From positions 1 through 14,574 of the forward strand of contig USRS01000067.1 of assembly GCA_900557165.1 (NCBI GenBank): a stretch of DNA of 14,574 bases, written 5' to 3'. Of this stretch, positions 1 through 7,286 are shown piece by piece (the stretch's first letter is position 1; each line of letters begins with the position of its first letter). This DNA comes from an uncultured Clostridium sp. (GTDB taxonomy: Bacteria; Bacillota; Clostridia; Peptostreptococcales; Peptostreptococcaceae). The notes under the pieces are model-generated. The model saw only the letters and a program-made list of their open reading frames with translations. It was not told the DNA's origin and did no database searches. Position numbers and translations under genes: made by a program.

Positions 1-491
1 GTGCTACTAACTCTTATGTTATTAATAGTTACAGCTCCTATTATATCTACAGTAAATCCATATTTTTTACCCAGTATTTCTAATACTGCTGGAGTTCCTT
101 CTCTATTTTTTGCAAAAGCAAAATCATGACCAATAATTAATTTTTTAACACCTAACTTATCAACTAAAATTTCTTTAACAAAATTTTCTGCAGATATATT
201 TGCCATTTCTTTGTTAAAAGGTATGTCTATAACCACATCCACACCTAAAGATTTTAATTTATCCATTTTTTCATCTTCTGTGATAATTTCTCTCGTTAGG
301 ATATTTGAAAAATAACTAATTGGATTATTTTTAAATGTAAACACTATACTTTTTAAATTTTCCTTTTTTGCTAAATCAACAGCTTTTTCAATTAAAACTG
401 TATGACCTTTGTGGATTCCGTCAAATTTTCCTATAGTGACAACACTTTTATCAATATTTTTTATTTCTTTTAAAGAATTTATAATAATCAT
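1..491 (-). CDS. ribF: Bifunctional riboflavin kinase/FAD synthetase, 3' end outside window
   Basis: RibF phosphorylates riboflavin to FMN and adenylates FMN to FAD in the cytosol. Only the first 163 residues are visible, about half of the usual length of roughly 300. They cover the N-terminal nucleotidyltransferase (FAD synthetase) domain. The family motif appears as GKFDGIHKGH near residues 21-30, and the visible part ends in RVSST, matching the conserved (I/V)SST segment. The C-terminal riboflavin kinase domain lies beyond the left edge. The ATG at 491 follows a modest SD (GTGGGG about 8 nt upstream). It is 24 nt after the truB stop, so it is the last visible gene of the rimP-nusA-infB operon. 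I see no FMN riboswitch in front of it, so expression probably follows the operon. Confidence 0.93.
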   Translation of the reverse strand, partial: MIIINSLKEIKNIDKSVVTIGKFDGIHKGHTVLIEKAVDLAKKENLKSIVFTFKNNPISYFSNILTREIITEDEKMDKLKSLGVDVVIDIPFNKEMANISAENFVKEILVDKLGVKKLIIGHDFAFAKNREGTPAVLEILGKKYGFTVDIIGAVTINNIRVSS

Positions 492-515
492 GTCTTTTCC
501 CCACTGATTCAATAA

Positions 516-1424
516 TTATCCTATAAAAATTTTATCACTTTTTAGGCTTATAGCATCATTATTTTTTAATATTTTTCCACTTCCAATAAATTCACCATTA
601 CAATACACTCTTACATATTCATCATCTTTAGATATATTCTTATTTATAAATCTTCTTGAATCTATTATTCCTCCATTTTTATAATAATTAAGAGCAGATT
701 CTTTTAATTCAACTTTCTTGAAATTATCTAAGACATAATCAATATCATATAAATAATTTTCTAATGTATTATCATTGTAGTATTGTTCCAATTCTTCTAG
801 ACTGATTGAATTTTCTAAATCAAATTTACCTGAAGCTGTTCTAAGTAAGAAAGACATATGTCCTCCACATTTTAAATATTCACCTATGTCGTGACATATA
901 CTTCTAACATAAGTCCCTTTAGAACATTTCACTAAAAATAATATTTTATTGTCATTTATATTTAAAATTTCTATTTTTTCTATGTTAACTTTTCTAGGTT
1001 TAATTTCTACAGTATCTGCTTTTCCTTTTCTCGCTAAATCACACATTTTCTGTCCATTTACTTTTAGTGCAGAGTAAATAGGAGGATATTGATTTATTTC
1101 TCCTCTTTGTGTTTCAAAAGCTTTGTATATATCTTCTTTTGTTATATTTGATGCGTCTCCTTCAAAAGTTATAACACCAGAAGAATCATAAGTGTCTGTA
1201 GATGCACCAAGTGTTAATTCACATATATATGTTTTTTCTTTATTTAAAATAAGTTCACTTACTTTAGTTGCTTTATTTAAACATATTGGTAAAACTCCAG
1301 CTGCATCAGGATCTAGCGTTCCTGTATGGCCTACTTTTTTCATGTTTAAAATTCTTCTTACCCTACTTACCACATCATGAGATGTCATTCCTGTAGGTTT
1401 TAATATATTTACTATCTTATTCAT
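516..1424 (-). CDS. truB: tRNA pseudouridine(55) synthase TruB
   Basis: TruB isomerises U55 to pseudouridine in the T-loop of tRNAs. The 302-residue length is normal. The catalytic motif GHTGTLDPDAAG is at residues 32-43, with the nucleophilic aspartate at D38. A second family motif, KGTYVRSICHDIG, lies in the middle of the protein. The last 60 or so residues fit the short C-terminal PUA-like RNA-binding domain. The ATG at 1424 follows AAGGATGAT, and this SD overlaps the TAA stop of nrnA, leaving 12 nt between the genes and suggesting coupled translation. The order rbfA-nrnA-truB-ribF is conserved in Firmicutes and supports the call. Confidence 0.97.
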   Translation of the reverse strand: MNKIVNILKPTGMTSHDVVSRVRRILNMKKVGHTGTLDPDAAGVLPICLNKATKVSELILNKEKTYICELTLGASTDTYDSSGVITFEGDASNITKEDIYKAFETQRGEINQYPPIYSALKVNGQKMCDLARKGKADTVEIKPRKVNIEKIEILNINDNKILFLVKCSKGTYVRSICHDIGEYLKCGGHMSFLLRTASGKFDLENSISLEELEQYYNDNTLENYLYDIDYVLDNFKKVELKESALNYYKNGGIIDSRRFINKNISKDDEYVRVYCNGEFIGSGKILKNNDAISLKSDKIFIG

Positions 1425-1436
1425 TAAAAATCATCC

Positions 1437-2417
1437 TTAAATTTCTTTTAATGCTTCTTTTATTATTTTTATCTTTGCATTTTCTATATTGTCATTTATG
1501 GTGCATCCTGATGCTCTCATATGACCTCCACCACTAAACACTTTAGCAATTTTACTTACATTAGCATATGATTTTGATCTTAAACTAACTTTAATTTCAT
1601 TATTACCTTTTTCCTTAAGTAAAATTCCAATTTCCACATTTTCAATATCTCTAGCATAAGGTACAATTCCATCAATATCCTTAAAATCTATATTATATTT
1701 TTCAAGCATATCTTGTGTAACCATCATTACTGCTACTTTTGTATCAATTATTTCTAAAGTATTTAATGCAGCTCCTAGTAATTTATAAAAATTAAATGGA
1801 TTACTTCCAAAAACATTTTGAATTACTCTTTGAGTATCAGCTCCTAAAAGTAATAGGTTTTTAGCCATATCAAAACTACTTGCATGGGTATTTGAGTATG
1901 TAAGTTTACCTGTGTCTGTCATAAGGCCTGTATAAAGAGCTGTAGCTATATTTTCATCTATAGTATTAAACTCGTTTATTTCTTCATTTCTCATTAGTAA
2001 ATTATATACTAATTCACAAGTTGAAGATTCTTCTGCTAATACATAATTTAAATCTCCATAAAAATCATTACTACCATGATGATCTATATTTATTAATTTT
2101 ATACAATTATCTCTAATATCATCATCTACACATATTCTATTTTTATCCCCACAATCTAAAGCAACCAGATTATAATTTTTTATATTCAGCTCTTTAAATT
2201 TTTGAGAGTTTATTATATTTATATCTTTTACAAGGAATTGCATATTTATAGGCATTTCATCATTCATAACATAATAAACGTTTTTATTCATTTTTTTTAA
2301 GAAATAATAAATTGAAAGAGTTGAACCAATATTGTCTCCATCTGGATTAACATGAGAAGTAACGACAAAGTCGTTACTTTCATGTATATATTTTAAAATA
2401 GTATCTATACTATTCAT
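1437..2417 (-). CDS. nrnA: DHH-family oligoribonuclease/pAp phosphatase NrnA
   Basis: NrnA-type DHH/DHHA1 phosphoesterases degrade 2-5 nt RNAs and dephosphorylate 3'-phosphoadenosine 5'-phosphate. Using the ATG at 2417 the protein has 326 residues. Visible motifs are SHVNPDGD (21-28), DCGD (88-91), DHH (112-114), TGLMTDTG (163-170) and the DHHA1 substrate loop GGGHMRASG (296-304). These supply the metal-binding Asp/His set of the family. An ATG two codons upstream (2423) is only 3 nt from the AGAGG SD, while 2417 is 9 nt away, so I prefer 2417. The gene starts inside the end of rbfA, with an 8-nt overlap. A perfect 10-bp hairpin covers codons 13-21 and is listed separately. Confidence 0.93.
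   Translation of the reverse strand: MNSIDTILKYIHESNDFVVTSHVNPDGDNIGSTLSIYYFLKKMNKNVYYVMNDEMPINMQFLVKDINIINSQKFKELNIKNYNLVALDCGDKNRICVDDDIRDNCIKLINIDHHGSNDFYGDLNYVLAEESSTCELVYNLLMRNEEINEFNTIDENIATALYTGLMTDTGKLTYSNTHASSFDMAKNLLLLGADTQRVIQNVFGSNPFNFYKLLGAALNTLEIIDTKVAVMMVTQDMLEKYNIDFKDIDGIVPYARDIENVEIGILLKEKGNNEIKVSLRSKSYANVSKIAKVFSGGGHMRASGCTINDNIENAKIKIIKEALKEI
2357..2379 (-). repeat. Perfect 10-bp hairpin inside the 5' end of nrnA
   Basis: AAGTAACGAC and its exact complement GTCGTTACTT are separated by 3 nt, about 40 nt into the nrnA message. No T-tract follows on either strand, so it is not an intrinsic terminator. It falls on codons 13-21, just before the conserved SHVNPDGD motif. It could be a coincidence of codon use, a translational pause or an RNA processing site. 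Confidence 0.6.
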
Positions 2418-2793
2418 TATCATTATCCTCTGCTTGAGGTCTTTCTTGATCTTTTTGTGAAACTTTCTTTATAAGGCTGTCCATATACATACCTTTTAAT
2501 AAAGAATCGTCTACTTTAAATATGATTTGTGGGATATGTCTTATTTTTATACTTTTACCGATTTCTCTTCTGATGTAGCTTTCTGCGTTTCTTAAACCTT
2601 GTAAAGTAGATTCTTCATCTCCACCTAAAATACTTACGTATATATAGGCATAGCTTAAGTCACTAGTAACTTCCACATCTGTAACACTAACCATAGAATT
2701 TATTCTAGGGTCTTTTATTCCATTAATAAGCATTGTACTTACGATTTTTCTAATTTCTTCGCCTATTCTACGTGTCCTATTATATGATGCCAT
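2410..2793 (-). CDS. rbfA: 30S ribosome-binding factor RbfA
   Basis: RbfA binds the 30S subunit and helps late maturation of 16S rRNA, especially at low temperature. The 127-residue length is typical. The family is clear from the N-terminal RTRRIGEEIRKIVSTML helix, the DPRI segment, and the KH-like core containing VTDVEVTSDLSYAYIYVS. The C-terminal tail after about residue 112 is short, charged and likely disordered (EDNDNE end). The ATG at 2793 follows GAAGG at 8 nt. It lies 28 nt after the infB stop and overlaps nrnA by 8 nt, so it is internal to the operon. Confidence 0.97.
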   Translation of the reverse strand: MASYNRTRRIGEEIRKIVSTMLINGIKDPRINSMVSVTDVEVTSDLSYAYIYVSILGGDEESTLQGLRNAESYIRREIGKSIKIRHIPQIIFKVDDSLLKGMYMDSLIKKVSQKDQERPQAEDNDNE

Positions 2794-2821
2794 AATATCA
2801 ACCTTCTTTACTTATAGTTAA

Positions 2822-4759
2822 TTATAATTTTCTTTCTATTTCTTTTGTTATATAAGCTTCTACTATATCTCCAACTTTTATATCATTGTAGTTTACGAAA
2901 CTCATACCACATTCGTATCCGTTGTTAACTTCTTTTACATCGTCTTTGAATCTCTTAAGAGCTTGTATTTCACCTTCATGGATGATTATACCATCTCTTA
3001 CTATTCTAACTTTACCATTTCTGTATATTTTACCACTTGTTACGTAGCATCCAGAAACTGTACCAACACCAGATATTTTATAAACTTCTCTTATTTCAGC
3101 TTTACCAGTATCTTCATCTCTGTATTCTGGGTCTAACATACCGCTCATAGCAGCTTGTATATCTTCTATAGCTTTGTATATTATAGTGTAACTTCTAACG
3201 TCTACACTTTCTTTTTCTGCAAGAGATTCTGCACTAGGCACTGGTCTAACATTGAATCCTATTATTATTGCATTTGATGCAGCTGCAAGAGTAACGTCTG
3301 ATTCATTTATAGCTCCAACACCACCATGTATTACTCTAACTCCAACTTCATCGTTAGATAATTTTTCAAATGATTGTTTAACAGCTTGAACAGAACCTTG
3401 AACATCTGCTTTTATTATTACGTTAAGATCTTTAACTTGACCTTCATTCATTTGATCGAAGAATTGGTCAAGAGACATTCTTTGATTAGCTTTTAACATT
3501 TCTTCTCTAGCTATTTGTTGTCTTTTTTCTGCTATATTTCTAGCAACTTTATCTGAAGGAACAGCAACAAACTGATCTCCACCTTGTGGAACTTCAGAAA
3601 GTCCTAATATTTCTACCGCAGTTGATGGTCCAGCAGTTTTAACTCTTTTACCTTTTGAGTTAATCATTGCTCTTACTTTACCTGAAGCAAGACCACAAAC
3701 TATTGGATCTCCAACTTTTAGCGTACCACCTTGTACAAGTACTGTAGCAACTGGACCTCTACCTTTATCAAGTTCAGCTTCTACAACAGTACCTAATGCT
3801 CTTTTATCTGGATTTGCTTTTAATTCTTCCATCTCAGCAACTAAAAGTATCATTTCAAGTAATGTATCTATTCCTGTTTTTTGTCTAGCTGAAACTGGAA
3901 CTGCTATAACATCTCCACCCCAGTCTTCAACAAGTAAACCTTGTTCAGATAATTCTTGTTTAACTTTGTCTGGGTTTGCTGATGGTTTATCTATTTTATT
4001 TATAGCTACTATTAAAGGTACTCCTGCTGCTTTAGCATGGTTTATAGCTTCTATAGTTTGAGGCATTATACCATCATCTGCTGCAACAACAAGGATTGCT
4101 ATATCTGTAACTTGAGCTCCTCTAGCTCTCATTGCTGTGAAAGCCTCATGTCCTGGAGTATCTAAGAATACTATTTTTTGTCCATTTATAGATACTTCTG
4201 AAGCACCTATATGTTGAGTGATTCCACCTGCTTCGCTATTAGTAACATGTGTACTTCTTATAGCATCTAATAAAGAAGTTTTACCATGGTCAACGTGTCC
4301 CATTACTGTTACAACTGGTGGTCTTGGTTTTAAATCTTCTTCTCTATCTTCTTCTATTTCCATTAATGCTTCTATTTCTTCTTCAGAATTTTCTTCTTGC
4401 CCACCTACTTCTAATGTGAATCCATATTCACTAGCAACTTGAGAAGCTACTTCGAAACTAACTTCTTGATTTAGTGAAGCCATCGTTCCCATTTTCATAA
4501 GCTTCATTATAACTTCTGTAGCTGGCTTTCCTAAAGATTCAGCTAATTGTTGAACTGTTAATGCACCTTCAACTGTTATAGTATTAGAATCACCTGAATC
4601 TTCTTCTTTTATTAAATCTAATATTAATTCAACGTCATCTTCTTCTAATTCTGATTTTTCGTTTTCTACTTCTATTCCTAATTCTTTTATTTTTGCTAAG
4701 ATGTCTTTATTTGACATTCCTACTTCTTCTGCGATTTGGTAAACTCTTGTCTTTTTCAC
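2822..4759 (-). CDS. infB: Translation initiation factor IF-2 (GTG start)
   Basis: IF2 is the GTPase that delivers initiator fMet-tRNA to the 30S subunit and promotes subunit joining. The 645 residues contain two IF2_N-type helical modules (about 1-50 and 62-115) and an acidic linker (about 120-143). The GTPase follows: G1 GHVDHGKT (154-161), G2 GGITQHIG (178-185), G3 DTPGH (200-204), G4 NKID (254-257) and G5 SA (290-291). The beta-barrel and C-terminal fMet-tRNA-binding domains come last. The N-terminal extension is short compared with enterobacterial or Bacillus IF2. The start codon is GTG at 4759, with AGGGGGTGATC just upstream, almost fully complementary to the 16S 3' end. No nearby in-frame ATG exists. 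The gene begins 24 nt after ylxQ. Confidence 0.98.
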   Translation of the reverse strand: MKKTRVYQIAEEVGMSNKDILAKIKELGIEVENEKSELEEDDVELILDLIKEEDSGDSNTITVEGALTVQQLAESLGKPATEVIMKLMKMGTMASLNQEVSFEVASQVASEYGFTLEVGGQEENSEEEIEALMEIEEDREEDLKPRPPVVTVMGHVDHGKTSLLDAIRSTHVTNSEAGGITQHIGASEVSINGQKIVFLDTPGHEAFTAMRARGAQVTDIAILVVAADDGIMPQTIEAINHAKAAGVPLIVAINKIDKPSANPDKVKQELSEQGLLVEDWGGDVIAVPVSARQKTGIDTLLEMILLVAEMEELKANPDKRALGTVVEAELDKGRGPVATVLVQGGTLKVGDPIVCGLASGKVRAMINSKGKRVKTAGPSTAVEILGLSEVPQGGDQFVAVPSDKVARNIAEKRQQIAREEMLKANQRMSLDQFFDQMNEGQVKDLNVIIKADVQGSVQAVKQSFEKLSNDEVGVRVIHGGVGAINESDVTLAAASNAIIIGFNVRPVPSAESLAEKESVDVRSYTIIYKAIEDIQAAMSGMLDPEYRDEDTGKAEIREVYKISGVGTVSGCYVTSGKIYRNGKVRIVRDGIIIHEGEIQALKRFKDDVKEVNNGYECGMSFVNYNDIKVGDIVEAYITKEIERKL

Positions 4760-4761
4760 AA

Positions 4762-4772
4762 GATCACCCCCT
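4762..4772 (-). promoter_or_regulatory. Ribosome binding site fixing the infB GTG start
   Basis: Read on the minus strand this is AGGGGGTGATC, matching the anti-Shine-Dalgarno complement at all but one position, with 7 nt between the G-run and GTG at 4759. It justifies the non-ATG start. Confidence 0.75.
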
Positions 4773-4783
4773 ATTATTATTTG

Positions 4784-5092
4784 TTAATCTATTAACTCTA
4801 CGATTTTATTTGCGAATCCTATATCCTTTATTCCTATAACTGCTCTGGAATCTTTTCCAATAGACATTCCTAAACCATCTTTAGTTGATAATTCAATATA
4901 ATTAACTTTTCTAAAAGATGATTTATCTTTAAATAATTTTTTCGTATTATTTGATGCATCTGTTGCTACAATAACTAAATTTAATTTATTCTTTTTTAAA
5001 TCTAGCATTGTACCATCTTCACCAGATACTAATTTTCCTGCTCTCATTGCAAGGCCTAATAATGAGTGTAATTTTTCCATATTATTTTTCAT
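4784..5092 (-). CDS. ylxQ: L7Ae-family RNA-binding protein YlxQ
   Basis: This is a small L7Ae/L30e/Gadd45-fold protein of the YlxQ type, encoded between ylxR and infB in most Firmicutes. Members of the fold bind kink-turn RNA, but the partner of YlxQ is not established. From the ATG at 5092 it has 102 residues, with LLGLAMRAGKLVSGED near the N-terminus and VIVATDAS in the centre, both typical of the family. The frame is open further upstream to an ATG at 5131, but that start would add an aromatic-rich segment (YYWRW) translated from inside ylxR and has no SD. At 5092 there is a GGAG 10 nt upstream. Another ATG at 5080 is possible. The start overlaps the end of ylxR by 11 nt, suggesting coupled translation. 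Confidence 0.88.
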   Translation of the reverse strand: MKNNMEKLHSLLGLAMRAGKLVSGEDGTMLDLKKNKLNLVIVATDASNNTKKLFKDKSSFRKVNYIELSTKDGLGMSIGKDSRAVIGIKDIGFANKIVELID

Positions 5093-5357
5093 AAGATTCC
5101 ATCTCCAATAATAATTTCTCATATACTTCATCTGGCACTTCCATTTTGAAAGCTCTATTTAAAGCTTTGCTTTTTATGGCTTTTTTTAAACATTCACAGT
5201 CTTTGCATATGTAAGCTCCTCTTCCATTTGCTTTGCCTGTTAAGTCTATAAATATTTCGCCTTCTTTATTTTTTACTATTCTAATAAGTTCTTTTTTGTT
5301 ATCTCTATCTTGACATGCTATGCATTTTCTTTGAGGTACTTTTTTTATTTTCTTCAA
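5082..5357 (-). CDS. ylxR: YlxR/DUF448 nucleic-acid-binding protein (TTG start)
   Basis: This YlxR-family (DUF448) protein of 91 residues carries RKCIACQDR (cysteines 12 and 15), the GRGAY motif (45-49) and a second CxxC (51 and 54). Homologues are small basic RNA-binding proteins; the Bacillus protein has been linked to RNase P and renamed RnpM, which I cite from memory. The only plausible start is TTG at 5357: the next in-frame ATG is about 70 codons further, past all conserved motifs. A strong SD, AGGGAGGG, lies 6 nt upstream and overlaps the TAG stop of nusA. The gene sits between nusA and ylxQ, the standard Firmicutes position. Confidence 0.94.
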   Translation of the reverse strand: MKKIKKVPQRKCIACQDRDNKKELIRIVKNKEGEIFIDLTGKANGRGAYICKDCECLKKAIKSKALNRAFKMEVPDEVYEKLLLEMESYEK

Positions 5358-5363
5358 AGCAAT

Positions 5364-5371
5364 CCCTCCCT
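5364..5371 (-). promoter_or_regulatory. Ribosome binding site fixing the ylxR TTG start
   Basis: AGGGAGGG on the minus strand, 6 nt before TTG at 5357. It shares its first bases with the nusA stop codon, so ribosomes ending nusA are placed next to the ylxR start. Confidence 0.7.
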
Positions 5372-6425
5372 ATTCTTCGTCATTTAGTTGAGATTCGCTT
5401 TTGATGTCTATCTTCCAGTTCGTAAGTTTTGCAGCAAGTCTTGCATTTTGTCCTGACTTTCCTATAGCTAAAGATAATTGATAATCAGGAACTACAACTA
5501 GTGCTGATTTTTCTTCTTCATTTACTTCAACTTTAACTACTTTTGATGGACTAAGTGATGCAGATACAAATTCAGCTGGATTTTCGCTGTAGTTTATTAT
5601 ATCTATTTTTTCTCCACCTAATTCATCAACTACATATTTAACTCTAGTTCCTTTTGGTCCTACACAAGCTCCAATTGGATCTATTTTTTCATCTATTGAA
5701 TGAACAGCCATTTTAGTTCTTGAACCAGCTTCTCTAGATACAGATTTTATTTGTACTATACCTTGGAATATTTCTGGTACTTCAGATTCGAATAATCTCT
5801 TAACTAAGTTTGGATGACTTCTTGAAACTACTATTTGTGGTCCTTTATTAGTTTTCTTCACTTCTAGTATATAAACCTTTATTTTGTCACCAGCTTTAAA
5901 TTCTTCTCCTGGTATTTGTTCAGTTTCTGGCATAGAAGCTTCTATTTTTCCAAGTCTTACATAAACAACTTTTTTATTGTCAGATACTCTAGCAACTTCT
6001 CCTGTTACTAATTCTCCTTCTTTTTCTATAAATTCATTGTATATTATTTCTCTTTCAGCTTCTCTTATTCTTTGAACAACTACTTGTTTAGCAGTTTGTG
6101 CAGCTATTCTACCAAAATCTTTTGGAGTCACTTCGTTTTCTATTATATCACCAAGTTCAAACTTAGGATTTATTTGTCTTGCTTCTGCAAGTTCTATTTC
6201 TAAGAAATTGTCATATAAATCTGACTCATCAACTACTCTTCTTTGAGAGAAAACTCTTACATCACCTTTTTCTCTGTTAAAATCTATTCTAACGTTTTGT
6301 GCTGAACCAAAGTTTTTCTTGTAAGCAGTTAAAAGTGCTTGCTCTATTGTATCTATAAGTACATCTTTATCGATACCTCTATCTTTTTCTAATTCATCTA
6401 GTGCTTCTATGAATTCATGATTCAT
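5370..6425 (-). CDS. nusA: Transcription elongation/termination factor NusA
   Basis: NusA binds RNA polymerase and nascent RNA, stimulates pausing and intrinsic termination, and takes part in antitermination complexes. The 351 residues comprise the polymerase-binding N-terminal domain (about 1-130), an S1 domain (about 136-201), KH1 with GACVGPKGTRV (252-262) and KH2 with AIGKSGQNARLA (320-331). The C-terminal acidic repeats of proteobacterial NusA are absent, as is usual in Firmicutes, and the protein ends in a short acidic tail. The ATG at 6425 has GGGAGG 8 nt upstream and lies 30 nt after rimP. The possible attenuator in front of rimP could make NusA control its own operon. Confidence 0.98.
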   Translation of the reverse strand: MNHEFIEALDELEKDRGIDKDVLIDTIEQALLTAYKKNFGSAQNVRIDFNREKGDVRVFSQRRVVDESDLYDNFLEIELAEARQINPKFELGDIIENEVTPKDFGRIAAQTAKQVVVQRIREAEREIIYNEFIEKEGELVTGEVARVSDNKKVVYVRLGKIEASMPETEQIPGEEFKAGDKIKVYILEVKKTNKGPQIVVSRSHPNLVKRLFESEVPEIFQGIVQIKSVSREAGSRTKMAVHSIDEKIDPIGACVGPKGTRVKYVVDELGGEKIDIINYSENPAEFVSASLSPSKVVKVEVNEEEKSALVVVPDYQLSLAIGKSGQNARLAAKLTNWKIDIKSESQLNDEE

Positions 6426-6455
6426 GATTTTATCCTCCCTATATTTATGTTTTCA

Positions 6456-6917
6456 CTAAAATTTAATTGCTAATCTTATAAGTGCAACATCTTTTTTATT
6501 AAATTCAACTTCCTCATTATCTATTATAACTTTAATATTTTTATCTTCTGTTAAACCAACAAGTTCACCTTCATGCATTTTTGAACCGTTTATCGGTTTA
6601 TAAAGTTTTATTTCCACATCTCTACCTTGATATTTAACAAAATCTTTCTCCTTTTTAAGTGGTCTATCAAGCCCTGGAGATGATACTTCTAAATAATAAT
6701 TATCCTTTATTGGATCTTTTTCATCTAGAATTGGATTTAATGCTCTTGTTACTAATTCACATTCATTTAAAGAAACTCCGCCATCTTTGTCGATGTAAAT
6801 TCTAAGGAAGAATTCTCCCCCTTCTTTAACATATTCAACATCTACTAGTTCTAAATTGTTGGCATCAGTTATTGGTAATACCAATTCTTCTATTTCAGTA
6901 GCTATGTTCTTTTTCAT
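6456..6917 (-). CDS. rimP: Ribosome maturation factor RimP
   Basis: RimP is needed for assembly of the 30S subunit. The 153-residue protein shows the family signature: VEYVKEGGEFFLRIYIDKDGGVS is the first alpha/beta part (about residues 25-47) and YYLEVSSPGLDRPL the conserved centre. A C-terminal SH3-like barrel (about 85-153) follows. The ATG at 6917 has a strong AGGAGG 8 nt upstream. It is the first gene of the operon; a promoter at 7021-7049 and a leader hairpin at 6955-6990 lie in front of it. Confidence 0.97.
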   Translation of the reverse strand: MKKNIATEIEELVLPITDANNLELVDVEYVKEGGEFFLRIYIDKDGGVSLNECELVTRALNPILDEKDPIKDNYYLEVSSPGLDRPLKKEKDFVKYQGRDVEIKLYKPINGSKMHEGELVGLTEDKNIKVIIDNEEVEFNKKDVALIRLAIKF

Positions 6918-6954
6918 ATTGTTTACCTCCTATTCAGTTGTATTTATATAGTAT

Positions 6955-6990
6955 TTAAAATAAAAGAGTGAGCACAGTTGTCTCACTCTT
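6955..6990 (-). terminator. Weak intrinsic terminator or attenuator in the rimP-nusA leader
   Basis: On the minus strand a 9-bp perfect stem (AAGAGTGAG pairing with CTCACTCTT; 6990-6982 with 6972-6964) encloses a 9-nt loop. It is followed by TTATTTT, so the RNA would end in an interrupted U-tract. Only 4 of 9 pairs are GC. No T-run follows on the plus strand, so it acts in the rimP direction only. A further 7-bp complement (7004-7010 with 6948-6954) flanks it. It lies downstream of the promoter at 7021-7049 and 38 nt before rimP, so it could attenuate the operon. It could also simply end transcripts coming from polC. Confidence 0.7.
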
Positions 6991-7020
6991 AGTTTCTGCA
7001 AATATACTATTTTATATATC

Positions 7021-7049
7021 ACTATATCATAAAAATGTTATGTTTACAA
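7021..7049 (-). promoter_or_regulatory. Probable SigA promoter of the rimP-nusA-infB operon
   Basis: On the minus strand a -35 TTGTAA (7049-7044) is separated by exactly 17 nt from a -10 TATAGT (7026-7021). TGA directly before the -10 gives an extended -10. The expected start near 7013-7015 would produce a leader of about 96 nt containing the hairpin at 6964-6990. It lies just after the stop of the 48-residue ORF. Confidence 0.65.
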
Positions 7050-7060
7050 GCTTTTACTAC

Positions 7061-7207
7061 TCATTTATATTCCTTCATGCCTTTTAATTTATATAAATTA
7101 TATAAATTTATTATTCTTAGCTTAAATATATCTGTCATCATAAAAGATATGGCTATAAATAATGATGATGCATATCCTACTAGTTCAATGGGCTCAAAAC
7201 TAATCAT
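7061..7207 (-). CDS. Small membrane protein, 48 residues, YgjV-like N-terminus
   Basis: A short ORF between polC and rimP starts at ATG 7207 with a perfect AAGGAG SD 8 nt upstream and ends in TGA. The SD and a clean membrane segment argue that it is translated. Residues 8-24 (around VGYASSLFIAISFMM) form one hydrophobic helix, followed by DIFKLRIINL and a basic tail. The GYxxSLFxAISFMM...LRIINL pattern resembles the first helix and loop of small YgjV-like membrane proteins; this is from memory, without a search. Those proteins are longer, with more helices after RIINL. Here RIINL runs straight into YNLYKLKG at a 9-bp tandem repeat, so it may be an internally deleted remnant. It starts 79 nt after the polC stop with no terminator seen between, so it may be cotranscribed with polC. 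Confidence 0.62.
   Translation of the reverse strand: MISFEPIELVGYASSLFIAISFMMTDIFKLRIINLYNLYKLKGMKEYK
7091..7108 (-). repeat. 9-bp tandem direct repeat in the 48-residue ORF
   Basis: Two head-to-tail copies of AATTTATAT (minus strand) encode Asn-Leu-Tyr twice, exactly where the protein passes from the YgjV-like part to its basic tail. It could be the scar of a slippage deletion, or a small in-frame duplication. Confidence 0.7.
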
Positions 7208-7286
7208 AAGAATGTCTCCTTATAAATTAAGCTACTTCTTATATTTAGTTTGTTCATTATTTAACACTATAATTCATTAAGTTTAT

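Noticed and set aside
492..515. FMN riboswitch or separate promoter for ribF
   Set aside because: Only 24 nt separate truB and ribF, too short for an FMN aptamer, and no promoter-like pair is present.
5093..5131. Longer ylxQ starting at ATG 5131
   Set aside because: It would overlap ylxR by 50 nt, has no SD and adds YYWRW-type residues unlike the family N-terminus. ATG 5092 fits better.
7035..7280. Plus-strand reading frame of 81 codons between rimP and polC
   Set aside because: It lies antisense to the 48-residue ORF and runs through the rimP promoter. It has no SD, and its residues read like a shadow of AT-rich DNA. The minus-strand ORF with a perfect SD is the better explanation.
7208..7286. 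Terminator after polC
   Set aside because: The 79 nt hold only a weak AT stem (TAAAT/ATTTA with a bulge, next to the SD of the small ORF) and no T-run. I see no terminator until the hairpin at 6955-6990.
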